Below, piece after piece: positions 15,293 to 24,488 of a stretch of 64,000 nt of DNA (its first letter is position 1; each line of letters begins with the position of its first letter). Made by a program: the position numbers and the translations under genes. Source of the stretch: Pseudacidovorax sp. RU35E (lineage in GTDB: Bacteria; Pseudomonadota; Gammaproteobacteria; Burkholderiales; Burkholderiaceae_C); NCBI RefSeq assembly GCF_900156165.1, contig NZ_FTMY01000001.1, forward strand, positions 124,001-188,000, in the 5' to 3' direction. The notes under the pieces are model-generated. The model saw nothing but the letters and a program-made list of their open reading frames with translations, had not been told where the DNA came from and ran no database searches.

Positions 15293-15871
15293 TCAGAAGG
15301 CCTTGCCGAGGCGGCGGTCGACCGACCAGGCCCCCCCGCCGAAAGCCGCGAAGAACAGGCAGCCGAAGGCCCAGATGCTGGACAGCTGCACGGCCTTGCC
15401 TTGCAGCAGGTCGGTGAAGCCGACCCCAGCGTCCATGAGCCGCTTCGCGCCGTTGGGCGTGAGGAATTCGGGGTGGGCCTGGATCGCCTCGAGGCCGGCA
15501 GCGCTGAGCAGCGGCTGGGCGTTGTACGGAAAGTGGAAGTGGAACCACACGGTCACGAAGAGCATCACCGCATTGGCCAGGGCGAAGGGCCGCGTGAGGA
15601 AGCCCAGCATGAGGGCCGCGCCGCCAATCACCTGCATGACAGCCAGCAGTGGCGAGAACAGCCAGCCCGGATGAAAGCCGATCATCTCGACGAACTTCAC
15701 CTGGCCCATGGGGTCGAGGATCTTGGGCCAGCCCTCGTGCAGCAGCCAGCCGCCCACGGCCAGCCGCAGCAGCAGCCATCCCAGGGGCTGCGCAAACTTC
15801 TCGTAGACGGGAGCGAGTGACGGCACGAACAGACTGTCGCGGGGAACGTTGAAATCGAAGGGGGAACGCAT
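15293..15871 (-). CDS. DoxX-family membrane protein
   Basis: 192 residues with four predicted membrane segments: near 30-48 (GWLLLRLAVGGWLLHEG), 70-90 (LLAVMQVIGGAALMLGFL), 95-112 and 167-182 (SIWAFGCLFFAAFGGGAW). The LLRLAVGGWLLHEGWPK start and the GFLTRPFALANAVM segment are typical DoxX signatures. Members are inner-membrane proteins linked to redox or thiosulfate metabolism in a few cases; function here is unknown. A 170-base gap separates it from the LysR gene on the same strand. Confidence 0.85.
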   Translation of the reverse strand: MRSPFDFNVPRDSLFVPSLAPVYEKFAQPLGWLLLRLAVGGWLLHEGWPKILDPMGQVKFVEMIGFHPGWLFSPLLAVMQVIGGAALMLGFLTRPFALANAVMLFVTVWFHFHFPYNAQPLLSAAGLEAIQAHPEFLTPNGAKRLMDAGVGFTDLLQGKAVQLSSIWAFGCLFFAAFGGGAWSVDRRLGKAF

Positions 15872-16041
15872 GGGAGCCTTGCAAGGTGCGTGGTGGAATG
15901 CCGCCGCGTGCGACGCGCGTCACGCGGAGTGCAGACGATCTTCCCAGCCGGACGCCGAAGGTTTTTGATGCAGGTCATGGGCAGCCCACCGGACTGTCGA
16001 GAGCGTGTCGACCTGGACGGGCACCGGGGTCACCCCGGCTT

Positions 16042-16965
16042 TCAATCGGCGCGCTGGTGGCTGGATTCCGGCCGCGCCGTGACCAGCTTTTTCTGCAGGT
16101 AGTCTGCGAAGGCCACGGCCGCTGGCGACGGATGTCGATCGGCCGGCAGATAGAGTGACATCTCGCGGGTCGGCATCGGGTCTTCGATGTCTCTGCGCAC
16201 CAGCCCCAGGGGCCGGGCCAGCGATTCGACATAGGCCGGCGACAGCGTGAAGCACAGGCCGGCTGCCGCCATGCCCAGGGCGGTCGAGATGTTGTCGACC
16301 ACATGCTGGGGCATCACGCGGCTGCCTTCGAGCATCTGCTGGCGCATGCTCGCCAGGTGGATCTCGTGATCGCGGCCCGCCGTCACCAACTCGAACTTCG
16401 CCAGGTCGGACCACCGGATGCGCTTCATCCGGGCCAGTCGATGGCCGGGTGCACACCAGACCACCCACGGGCTGGGAAAGAGCGCGATGCGCAGGACTTC
16501 GGGGCCCACGGGCCGGTCGGGGCCCAGCGACAGGTCGGCCTGGCGCGAGGCGACCTTTTCGACCAAGTCTTCCACCGCGCAATCGAGCGGCCGCACGATC
16601 GACTTCGGGTGACGCCTTCTGAAGCCCGCCAGCAGGCGGGGCAGCACGGTGCTGGCGATGACCAGCGGCGCGGCGATCCGCACCAGACCGGCTGCCTGGT
16701 CCCGGATGTCGGTGGCCACCATGCGTGTGGTGTCCATCTGGCGCAGCAGATCGCGTACCGAGGGCAGGAAGGTCCGGCCCGCTGCAGACAGGGCGACCTT
16801 GCGCGTGCTGCGATCGAACAGCCGGTAACCGAGCAGCGACTCCAGTTCGATGATGAGCTGGCTCACGGCAGACGGTGACAGGCTGAGGTACTCGGCTGCC
16901 TGCGTGAAGCTGCCGGTGCTGGCCACGGCCAGGAAGGCCTGGAGTTGTCGAAGCGTGAAGTGCAT
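16042..16965 (-). CDS. LysR-family transcriptional regulator
   Basis: 307 residues. The N-terminal winged helix (LRQLQAFLAVASTGSFTQAAEYLSLSPSAVSQLIIELE, residues 5-45) is followed by the two-lobed effector domain. It diverges from the MBL-fold lipoprotein gene at 17100. The 134-base gap contains a T-N11-A dyad at 16999-17011, the usual LysR binding pattern, so it probably controls that gene set and itself. Confidence 0.92.
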   Translation of the reverse strand: MHFTLRQLQAFLAVASTGSFTQAAEYLSLSPSAVSQLIIELESLLGYRLFDRSTRKVALSAAGRTFLPSVRDLLRQMDTTRMVATDIRDQAAGLVRIAAPLVIASTVLPRLLAGFRRRHPKSIVRPLDCAVEDLVEKVASRQADLSLGPDRPVGPEVLRIALFPSPWVVWCAPGHRLARMKRIRWSDLAKFELVTAGRDHEIHLASMRQQMLEGSRVMPQHVVDNISTALGMAAAGLCFTLSPAYVESLARPLGLVRRDIEDPMPTREMSLYLPADRHPSPAAVAFADYLQKKLVTARPESSHQRAD

Positions 16966-16998
16966 GGCGCGGAGGGTGCCGGGATTATGAAGATCGGC

Positions 16999-17011
16999 TC
17001 ATGAATCATGA
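16999..17011. promoter_or_regulatory. Putative LysR box between LysR and MBL-lipoprotein genes
   Basis: TCATGAATCATGA is a 13-base dyad of two TCATGA palindromes around one base and fits T-N11-A exactly. It lies 34 bases upstream of the LysR start and 88 bases before the divergent lipoprotein start. Confidence 0.5.
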
Positions 17012-17099
17012 AGAAAAAGTCGAAGCTCGATCGACCCTGGCTCGCCAGAATCGGTGCGCAGGCTCTCAGAAGCCAAGCAAGAGACAACACGGAGACACC

Positions 17100-18617
17100 A
17101 TGACGCACAGCGACAGAACGGCACCCGGCCGTATTCCCCACTTTCCCCTCCTGGCCGCATCGGCTGCCGCCCTGACCCTTCTGGGTTGCGGCGGCGGTGG
17201 CAATGGAACCAGTTTCGTGCCCGTGCCTGCCGCCACCAACGCGCCAGCGCCAGCCCCTGCGCCGAGCAGCGGCGGGACGACGACCGTCGACACCACGCCG
17301 CAGCCCACCATCGCCAAGCCCGCCGGCCCCCTGGCGCTCGTCCCCGACTCGTCCGCTGCCTTCAGCCCGCCCGATGCCTCGGCCACCCAGTACCAGAAGC
17401 ACCTGAGCATTGCCACGGCGAACGCGGGCGCAGGCACCTTCGCCACGCCTGCGGCACCGGGCAGTGCGGCCTACTACAACGCGGCGGCCTTGCGGCGGCA
17501 GTGGTGCTACACGGCCGAGAACGCCAGCAGCCCCCCCGAGCTGCAGGACCGGGCGGTCCTGCCGCCGATCCAGATGTTCGACAACGTCTGGGCATTCGGT
17601 CCGCGCTGGGTGCTGCAGTACGGCTTCCTCACGGGCACCGGCAAATCCTTCCTGCTGGATGCACTGAACAACACCGCCGAGGCACAGGCCATCACCGAGC
17701 CGGGCCTCGTGGCGATGGGCACCACTGGCGCGCAGCTGGCCGCCATCATGCCCACGCACGGGCACGGCGATCACTACGGCGGCGCCGGTTACCTGCAGCA
17801 GAAGTACGGCACCCCCGTCTACCTGGGCAGTGCCGATGCGGCGGTGGGCGCGCGCGGCGTGCCTCCGTTCACGGTCACGCAGTTCGATTCCGCCAACCTG
17901 CAGCCGGTAGACGTGGACTTCGGCGGCCTGAAGGCGACCGTGCTGTCGACGCCCGGTCACACGGCCGGCACCATGTCGGGCGTCCTGCCGGTCAAGCTGG
18001 CCGGCAAGGATTACAAGCTGGTGTTCTGGGGTGGCACCGGCATGCCCAACACGCTGGCGCTGGCGCAGCAGTACCTGGATGGGGCGGAGCGGCTCTATCG
18101 CCTGGCTGCGGCGCAGAAGGTGGATGGCACGCTGCACACGCACCCCTTCGTCGACGGCTCCCTGTCCAAGCTCGATGCCTTGCTCGCCACGCCCGCCCTG
18201 CGCAGCAATTCGAATCCTTTCCTGGTCGGCACCAGCCTGGCTCTGCGCTCGCTGTCCATCCTGCGCGAATGCTCGGCCGCGAAGGTCGCGCAGCTCGATG
18301 CCACGGCCGTGATCCCTGCATGGCACACCACCACGACCGACCTGAGCGTGACGGCAGCGGGGCAGGACCAGAAGGGCCTGCGACTGACCGCCACGGTGCG
18401 CAACCCCTACGGCGCGTTGCGTGATGCCGTGGTCAAGTTCAGTGTGGCGCCGCAGGGTGCCACCTGCACCGCCGCAACGGATGCGAAGGGCCAGGCGTCC
18501 TGCCTGCTGCCCGCGGTGAGCGGCGTGGTCGCGTCGGTCAATGCCAGCTTCGACGACGCCGCACTGGCGGACGGGAGCCTGCAACTGGGCAGCACTGCTG
18601 CGCTCGCGCTGCGCTGA
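17100..18617 (+). CDS. MBL-fold metallo-hydrolase lipoprotein
   Basis: 505 residues from the ATG at 17100. A lipoprotein signal ends at LTLLGC, followed by a Ser/Ala/Pro-rich linker. The metallo-beta-lactamase core shows THGHGDHYGGAGYL (the HxHxDH zinc motif, about residues 218-224) and STPGHTAGTMSG with the third His. The last 90 residues form a separate beta domain (TATVRNPYGALRDAVVKFS ... TDAKGQASCLLP), like a bacterial Ig-like domain. It is probably a periplasmic, membrane-anchored zinc hydrolase; the substrate is unknown. A FAD-linked oxidase follows 89 bases later, and the divergent LysR is the likely regulator. Confidence 0.85.
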   Translation: MTHSDRTAPGRIPHFPLLAASAAALTLLGCGGGGNGTSFVPVPAATNAPAPAPAPSSGGTTTVDTTPQPTIAKPAGPLALVPDSSAAFSPPDASATQYQKHLSIATANAGAGTFATPAAPGSAAYYNAAALRRQWCYTAENASSPPELQDRAVLPPIQMFDNVWAFGPRWVLQYGFLTGTGKSFLLDALNNTAEAQAITEPGLVAMGTTGAQLAAIMPTHGHGDHYGGAGYLQQKYGTPVYLGSADAAVGARGVPPFTVTQFDSANLQPVDVDFGGLKATVLSTPGHTAGTMSGVLPVKLAGKDYKLVFWGGTGMPNTLALAQQYLDGAERLYRLAAAQKVDGTLHTHPFVDGSLSKLDALLATPALRSNSNPFLVGTSLALRSLSILRECSAAKVAQLDATAVIPAWHTTTTDLSVTAAGQDQKGLRLTATVRNPYGALRDAVVKFSVAPQGATCTAATDAKGQASCLLPAVSGVVASVNASFDDAALADGSLQLGSTAALALR

Positions 18618-18706
18618 ACCTCGGCGTCGTCGGCCTTTGCGCGTTGCTGGCCGCGGTATGGGGCCGCGGCGCGCGAGGCCGGGTGTCGACGCCTTCTCTT
18701 CATTTC

Positions 18707-20140
18707 ATGACCATCACAGACACCACCTGCGCGCAGCGCGTGCTCTCACCGGCCCTGATCCAGGACCTTGAAACTGCCGTCGGCCCCGACAACCTCTGGT
18801 CGGGCGTACGACTCGCCGAACGCCCATGGCACGACTGGAGCGGCGCCCCGAGCGTCATGCCGCTGGCCGTGCTGCTGCCGCGCACGCCTCAGGCGGTGGC
18901 CCGGGCCCTGCGGGTCTGCCATCTGCACGCCACGCCCATCGCGGTGCAAGGGGGCCTGACGGGACTCGCGGGCGGTGCCAACCCCCAGGGCGGCGAAGTG
19001 GTGCTCTCGCTGGGTCGGCTCGACGCGATCGAGCTGCTGGACGCGCAGGGCGCCACGGCGGTGGTGCAGGCGGGCGTCACGCTCCAGGCCCTGCAGGAGG
19101 CCGCGCAGGTGCATGGCTTGTCCTTTCCTCTGGACCTGGGCGCACGGGGCAGCTGCCAACTTGGCGGCAACGCCGCCACCAACGCGGGCGGCAACCGCGT
19201 GCTGCGCTTCGGGATGATGCGCAACCTGGTGCTGGGGCTGGAGGTAGCGTTGCCCGATGGCCGTCTTCTGACCATGCTCGACCGCGTCATCAAGAACAAC
19301 GCGGGCTATGACCTCAAGCACCTGTTCATCGGCAGCGAGGGAACGCTGGGTGTCATCACCCGCCTGTCGCTCGGCCTGGTGCCGCAGCCCAGCTGGACGG
19401 GCACGGCGATGTGTGCCGTACCGGACTTTCCCGCCGCGTTGTCGTTGCTGCGCATGGCCAGGGCGACGATGCCCGGCCTCACCGCCTTCGAGCTCATGTG
19501 GCGCGGCTTCTTCGATGCCGGCGCCAAGGCCATCGGGGCCGCGTCGCCCTTTGCCGGGCCGGCACCGCTCTACGTGCTGTTGGAGTCCGTGGCCGGCTCC
19601 GAGGAGCAGGGCCAGGCCGCCTTCGAGCATGCGCTGGAGCGGGCGATGGACGAGGGCCTGGTGCAGGACGCCGTGATTGCGCAGTCGCAGGCCCAGGCGG
19701 CGCAGCTGTGGGCCTTCCGCGAAGGCGTGAGCGAGCTGCTTTCCGCACACAAGCCGTGCGCAGCCTTCGACGTGAGCGTGCCCATCGAGCGCATGGATGC
19801 GCTGGTGCAGGAACTGAGCACCCGGCTCGAATCGGCGTATCCGGCCCAATCGCACCTGTTCTTCGGCCACCTGGGCGATGGCAATCTGCATCTGATCAGC
19901 GGTCCCTTCACCTCGCACGAGGAACTGGCGCAGGCGGAAGCCGTCGTCTATGCCTGTGTGGGCCGTTTCGAAGGCAGCATTTCCGCCGAGCACGGCATCG
20001 GCATGGTCAAGCGCGACTTCCTGGGCCACAGCCGCGACGACGCGCAGGTCGGGCTGATGCGACAGCTCAAGGGCCTGCTCGACCCGCACGGCATCCTGAA
20101 CCCTGGGCGCATCTTCGAGGCGGCGGCGTGCGTTCGATGA
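18707..20140 (+). CDS. FAD-linked oxidase (GlcD / D-2-hydroxyacid dehydrogenase type)
   Basis: 477 residues from the ATG at 18707. The PCMH-type FAD domain shows GGLTGLAGGANPQGGEVVLS and LGARGSCQLGGNAATNAGG, with IGSEGTLGVITRLSLG after it. The C-terminal cap has FFGHLGDGNLHL and SAEHGIGMVKRDFL, residues that bind metal and the 2-hydroxy acid in D-lactate and D-2-hydroxyglutarate dehydrogenases. It would oxidise a D-2-hydroxy acid, passing electrons to a quinone or flavoprotein. The next gene overlaps its stop by four bases, so the two are coupled. Confidence 0.88.
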   Translation: MTITDTTCAQRVLSPALIQDLETAVGPDNLWSGVRLAERPWHDWSGAPSVMPLAVLLPRTPQAVARALRVCHLHATPIAVQGGLTGLAGGANPQGGEVVLSLGRLDAIELLDAQGATAVVQAGVTLQALQEAAQVHGLSFPLDLGARGSCQLGGNAATNAGGNRVLRFGMMRNLVLGLEVALPDGRLLTMLDRVIKNNAGYDLKHLFIGSEGTLGVITRLSLGLVPQPSWTGTAMCAVPDFPAALSLLRMARATMPGLTAFELMWRGFFDAGAKAIGAASPFAGPAPLYVLLESVAGSEEQGQAAFEHALERAMDEGLVQDAVIAQSQAQAAQLWAFREGVSELLSAHKPCAAFDVSVPIERMDALVQELSTRLESAYPAQSHLFFGHLGDGNLHLISGPFTSHEELAQAEAVVYACVGRFEGSISAEHGIGMVKRDFLGHSRDDAQVGLMRQLKGLLDPHGILNPGRIFEAAACVR

Positions 20141-21210
20141 GCGTCCGGGGCTTTGGTGCAGCCTTCGTCCTGCTCGGGCTGGTCGCATCGATGCCGCCGG
20201 CCTGGGCACAGGCGGCGCGTGCGCCTTCCGCGGTGGCCTGCGCGCTCGGCGAGGCGAGGGCGCAGAAGGACACGGCCCTGCTGCATGTCGGCGGCGCCCG
20301 CGCGGTGCTGGCGCTGCTCGATGCGGCGGCGGATCCGGCTGCGCTGGTCGGCGCGGCCAATGCTGCGGGTGCGAACCTGGTCCTGGCCTTCGACTGGCCC
20401 GAACCTGCGCTGAAGCAGGCCCGCGAGGCCCTTGCCATGCCGCTGGGCGCACTGCGCACCCGGCCCGCTGTGCCTTCGCGCCTGCTGAGCGCGGGGCCCG
20501 AAGGCCTGCGCACCAGCAGCTTCCAGGTAGGCGAACGCGACGTCGTCGTACTGCTGCAGCAGGGTGCCCATGGCCTGGTGCGCGTATCCGCCTCGGTGGT
20601 GGCCGACGATGTCGCCGGCCATCGCCGCACGGTGCGGTGGCACGCGGGTGGCGATGACAGTGCTGCAGGGGCGCGGGCCGACCTGGCCACGCTCGAACAG
20701 TTGTATCGCCTGGTGCTCGAACAGTCGCCCGAAGACCGCTTCGTGCTGCACCTGGGCAGCATGCGGGCACGTCCCGCCATGGGCTATGCCGATGCGCTCG
20801 CGGCACTGGCGCAGGCGCGTGAATGCGCGGCGGGGCGTGTGCGCGCCGCCGCGTCCGGCCCGCAGCCCCTGGCCTGGCAAAGCGTTCGCGTCACGTTGGC
20901 GAAGGCCTCGGCCGCCCAGCCGCTCGCCGTGGCCGCGCGTGCGCTCGACACCGCCGGACGTCCGGTCGCCGACGCGCAGATCTCGTTCGCCCGGGGCGAG
21001 CACTTCGTGTGTTCGGCACCGACCGATGCGCAGGGCTGGGCCCGCTGCACGCTGTGGGACCCACATGGCCATGTGCTCGAGGACGACGGCCGCGACTCCA
21101 CCCTGGTGACCTTCGGCGGCCAGTGGCAGGAGGCGCGCCTGCTGCTGCCAACTACCGCTGTGTTCAGGGCCCGCTTCGTCGGCAGTCGGTCGGCGCGACA
21201 CGTCCACTGA
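20137..21210 (+). CDS. Secreted hypothetical protein with a C-terminal Ig-like domain
   Basis: 357 residues with a signal peptide (AFVLLGLVASMPPAWAQA). The middle is Ala-rich and alpha/beta (for example LATLEQLYRLVLEQSPEDRFVLH). The last 110 residues read as a beta domain, LAVAARALDTAGRPVADAQISF ... APTDAQGWARCTLWDPHG, resembling the Ig-like tail of the MBL lipoprotein two genes upstream (TDAKGQASCLL). I do not recognise the central domain. The ATGA overlap with the oxidase gene shows co-translation, so the two probably share a role at the cell envelope. Confidence 0.7.
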   Translation: MSVRGFGAAFVLLGLVASMPPAWAQAARAPSAVACALGEARAQKDTALLHVGGARAVLALLDAAADPAALVGAANAAGANLVLAFDWPEPALKQAREALAMPLGALRTRPAVPSRLLSAGPEGLRTSSFQVGERDVVVLLQQGAHGLVRVSASVVADDVAGHRRTVRWHAGGDDSAAGARADLATLEQLYRLVLEQSPEDRFVLHLGSMRARPAMGYADALAALAQARECAAGRVRAAASGPQPLAWQSVRVTLAKASAAQPLAVAARALDTAGRPVADAQISFARGEHFVCSAPTDAQGWARCTLWDPHGHVLEDDGRDSTLVTFGGQWQEARLLLPTTAVFRARFVGSRSARHVH

Positions 21211-21332
21211 GCAGCCCGCGAGTGCGGCATGCGCCGCCGTGGCGCGAAAACCTGCGGCGGGATGTGCGCCAGCGCACATCCTTTGGGGAAGGGGAAGCCT
21301 ACGCTGCAGGCCTCTCTCCACCCGAGCCGATC

Positions 21333-22454
21333 ATGAAGCTGCTTCCCTCCTTCCGAATGACCTTCCTGGCTGCTGCCCTGGCTGTCAGCACCCTGGGCCT
21401 TGCCGCCCATGCCCAGCAGGCGCCTGCGGCGTCGCCGGCCACGACCGCAGCAGTGGAGCGCGATGGCAGCGGCCAGAGCCTGAACGACCTGTACCAGGCA
21501 GCGCTGAAGGAAGGCGGCGCACTCACCGTCTACGCCGGCGGCGACGAGGTCACCCAGGGCTTCGGCATCAAGGCCGGTTTCGAGCGCCAGTTCCCTGGCA
21601 TGAAGCTCAACCTGATCGTCGACCTGAGCAAGTACCACGACGCCCGCATCGAGGAAGAGCTGCTGCGCAAGGACCTTCAGGTGGACCTGGCGCACCTGCA
21701 GACACTGCACGACTTCGACAACTGGGCGGCCCGCGGCCTGCTGCTGCCCTACAAGCCGATCGGCTGGGATCAGATCCCCACGGCCTACAAGGACCCGGCG
21801 GGCCGCTTCACCGGCCTGTTCATGCTGACCTTCGCCAACAGCTACAACAAGAACTACGTCTCGGCCGACAACGCGCCGCGCGACTATGCCGACTTCCTGA
21901 AGCCGGAGTTCAAGAACCGCATCGTCATCGCCTATCCCAACGACGACGACGCCGTGCTGTACGTGTTCGACAAGATCATCCACAAGTACGGCATCGGCTT
22001 CATCGACCAGCTCAAGGCCAATGGCGTGCAGTGGGTGCGCGGCACGCAGACGCCCCGCGATGCGGTCGAGGCGGGCAAGTACGCCATCTCCACGGGCACC
22101 TCGGGCGCCTTCGTGCCGGTGGAGTCGTCGTCGCTGCGCTTCGTGCTGCCCAAAAACGACCCCTTCCTGACCTGGGCACAGACCGGCGCGATCTTCAAGG
22201 ATGCGAAACACCCGGCAGCCGCCCGGCTGTACATGAGCTGGATGCTGTCGCTGCCGGTGGCGTCCAACCCGCGCCAGTTCCCGATCCGGCAGGACGTGCA
22301 GCCGCTTCCCGGCTTCAAGACCATCGACCAGTACAACACGAGCCCGGAGGACTTCCATGCCTTCATGAGTGACCGCGCCCGGGTCGAGCGTCTCAAGAGC
22401 CTGATGGAGCGGCTGATCGGACCGGTGCAGGGCATCTCCCCGCTCAAGGACTGA
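21333..22454 (+). CDS. ABC-type extracellular solute-binding protein (family 1 type)
   Basis: 373 residues from the ATG at 21333 with a signal peptide (FLAAALAVSTLGLAAHAQ). The mature part starts LYQAALKEGGALTVYAGGDEV, typical of iron(III), thiamine or polyamine-type periplasmic binding proteins, with FERQFPGMKLN and the MLTFANSYNKNYV hinge segments. No permease or ATPase gene is near, so it is an orphan binding protein here. It lies 122 bases after the Ig-domain protein on the same strand and faces the sulfatase gene tail to tail. Confidence 0.82.
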   Translation: MKLLPSFRMTFLAAALAVSTLGLAAHAQQAPAASPATTAAVERDGSGQSLNDLYQAALKEGGALTVYAGGDEVTQGFGIKAGFERQFPGMKLNLIVDLSKYHDARIEEELLRKDLQVDLAHLQTLHDFDNWAARGLLLPYKPIGWDQIPTAYKDPAGRFTGLFMLTFANSYNKNYVSADNAPRDYADFLKPEFKNRIVIAYPNDDDAVLYVFDKIIHKYGIGFIDQLKANGVQWVRGTQTPRDAVEAGKYAISTGTSGAFVPVESSSLRFVLPKNDPFLTWAQTGAIFKDAKHPAAARLYMSWMLSLPVASNPRQFPIRQDVQPLPGFKTIDQYNTSPEDFHAFMSDRARVERLKSLMERLIGPVQGISPLKD

Positions 22455-22482
22455 GCACGTCCGGTCCGCCGCGCAATGGTCC

Positions 22483-24411
22483 TCAGAGCGCGGCTGGGTC
22501 GCGCTTCGGTGCGGGGGGCGTGGCCGGGACCAGCACCTGGCTGTCCAGCACGTAGCGATCCCAGTCCTTCTTGAGCGCGTCCACGAGGTCCGGCCGCTCG
22601 GCGGCGCGGTCCTTCGTCTCGCCCCGGTCCTCGAGCGTGTTGAAGAGCTTCCAGGGCAGGTCGGCGTAGGTGCGGGCCGGCATGCCGGGCACCGCGGTGC
22701 GGCTGAGCTTCCAGCCGTCCGGCCCGTTCACGTAGCCCTGTCCCAGGTATTCGAAGGCGACGGACTCGGTGGGCGGCCGCACGGTGGGCACGGCCGAGGC
22801 CGACTGCAGCGCAGTGCGCAGCGAGACGCCTGTGACCGGCACGATCGCCTTGCCCGCGTACTGCTGGGTGGGCACGGCGATGCCGGCCATGTCCAGGAAG
22901 GTAGGCAGCAGGTCCTTGACCAGCGCGGGCGAGACCATCGCGACGCGGCCCTGGTCCTTGCCCTGCAGCTTGATCATGGCGGGCACGCTGACCGAGCCTT
23001 CCGCACCCGTGAAGGTCTTCCACAGGCGGAAGGGCGCGGCGCTCACCTCGGCCCAGCGCTCGCCATAGGCTACGGCGGAGCCTTGCTTGCCGATCGAGTC
23101 GAGGTCGGTGGCGGCTGTGATGGCGGCACCCGCGGCGGGGTTGCTGTCGGCGCCGTTGTCGGACATGAAGAAGATCACCGTGTCCTCGTACTGACCGGTC
23201 TCGCGCAGGTAGCTGACGAGCCTGCCGATCTGGGTGTCGAGGTTGCTCACCATGGCGGCGTAGACCTCCATGGCCCGCGCCTGGCGCGCCCGCTCGTCGG
23301 CACTCAGTTCGGTCCAGCGCTTCTTGCCCGTTCCGCCTTCGGACACGCTCGCCAGGCCGGCGTTTTCGACGAAGTTCTGCGGCAGCACGCCGAGCTGCTT
23401 CATCTTCGCGATGCGCCGCGCGCGGATCACGTCGTAGCCTTCGTCATAGCGGCCTTTCTGGGCCGCGATGTCCGCATCGGGCGCCTGCAGTGGCCAATGC
23501 GGTGCGGTGTACGCCGCATAGGCGAAGAAGGGCTTGCCGCTGCTGCGGTTGCTCTCCAGATACGAGAGCAGCTTGTCGGTGTAGCTGCGGGTGGAATAGA
23601 AGTCCGCGGGCAACTGGGTGGCCGGGAAGGCCACGTCGTCTTCCGTGTAGGTCGTAGTGTCGTAGCGCGTGGGAGGCACGCCGCTGCGCGGCGCGAAGTG
23701 CGCGCCGGCGCCGTCGAGCAACGCGAAAGACCGTTCGAAGCCCTTCTTGTTCGGATAGGCCGCGGGCAGGAAGCGGGAGCCGCCGGTCGCATCGGAGAAC
23801 TCGTAGGCCAGGTGCCACTTGCCGGCCATGTAGGTGTGGTAGCCCGCATCCTTGAACAGTTGTGGCATCGACAGCGCGCCATCGACCAGGTGGCCGCCGT
23901 AGCCGGGCGGGATGTTGTCGTAGGTGAAGTCGACGCCGAAGGGCGCGTTGCGGGTGCTCACCAGGCTGGTCACGTTGTTCTCCATCGCACCCATCCCGAC
24001 GCGGTGGCTGTCCGCGCCGGTCATCAGCATGCCGCGTGTGGGGGAGCAGGCCGGAGAGGCATAGAAGCGGGTGAGCATGCGGCCGTCGCGCATCAGCGCA
24101 TCGATGTTCGGCGTTGCGATCTCGCTGCCGAATGCACCGATGTCCGAGTAGCCCATGTCGTCGGCCAGGATCACCAGGAAGTTGGGGCGCTTGGCCACCG
24201 GAGTCTCCGGCTGGCTGCCTCCGTTGCCTGGGGGCGGGCTTGCCGTCACTGGAGCTTTGCTGCCGCCACTGCTGTCGTTGCCCGTTGCCGGAATGAAGCC
24301 GGTCAGGCGCGATCCGCTGTCGCCACCGCAGCCTGCCAGCGTCAGCGCAAGCAATCCGCCCAGCAGCGTGAAGGCCGCGCGCGGTGCGGCGCGGCGAGAG
24401 GTCGTTTTCAT
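22483..24411 (-). CDS. Lipoprotein arylsulfatase (formylglycine type)
   Basis: 642 residues from the ATG at 24411. A lipoprotein signal ends at LAGC (Cys28), then a Gly/Ser/Pro linker to residue 73. The sulfatase core begins RPNFLVILADDMGYSD (Asp84 and Asp85 bind Ca) and carries the sulfatase signature CSPTRGMLMTG with Cys122, the residue converted to formylglycine. Downstream are MAGKWHL and FFMSDNGADSNP. It hydrolyses a sulfate ester outside the inner membrane. The formylglycine-generating enzyme gene is just upstream on the same strand, 77 bases away. Confidence 0.93.
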   Translation of the reverse strand: MKTTSRRAAPRAAFTLLGGLLALTLAGCGGDSGSRLTGFIPATGNDSSGGSKAPVTASPPPGNGGSQPETPVAKRPNFLVILADDMGYSDIGAFGSEIATPNIDALMRDGRMLTRFYASPACSPTRGMLMTGADSHRVGMGAMENNVTSLVSTRNAPFGVDFTYDNIPPGYGGHLVDGALSMPQLFKDAGYHTYMAGKWHLAYEFSDATGGSRFLPAAYPNKKGFERSFALLDGAGAHFAPRSGVPPTRYDTTTYTEDDVAFPATQLPADFYSTRSYTDKLLSYLESNRSSGKPFFAYAAYTAPHWPLQAPDADIAAQKGRYDEGYDVIRARRIAKMKQLGVLPQNFVENAGLASVSEGGTGKKRWTELSADERARQARAMEVYAAMVSNLDTQIGRLVSYLRETGQYEDTVIFFMSDNGADSNPAAGAAITAATDLDSIGKQGSAVAYGERWAEVSAAPFRLWKTFTGAEGSVSVPAMIKLQGKDQGRVAMVSPALVKDLLPTFLDMAGIAVPTQQYAGKAIVPVTGVSLRTALQSASAVPTVRPPTESVAFEYLGQGYVNGPDGWKLSRTAVPGMPARTYADLPWKLFNTLEDRGETKDRAAERPDLVDALKKDWDRYVLDSQVLVPATPPAPKRDPAAL

Positions 24412-24488
24412 GGATGTCTCCTTTTCTTTTCCGATAGGGCAGTGAATCGATGCCGGCAACGGCCGGCGAGGCGACTGGGCTGCGGCCA

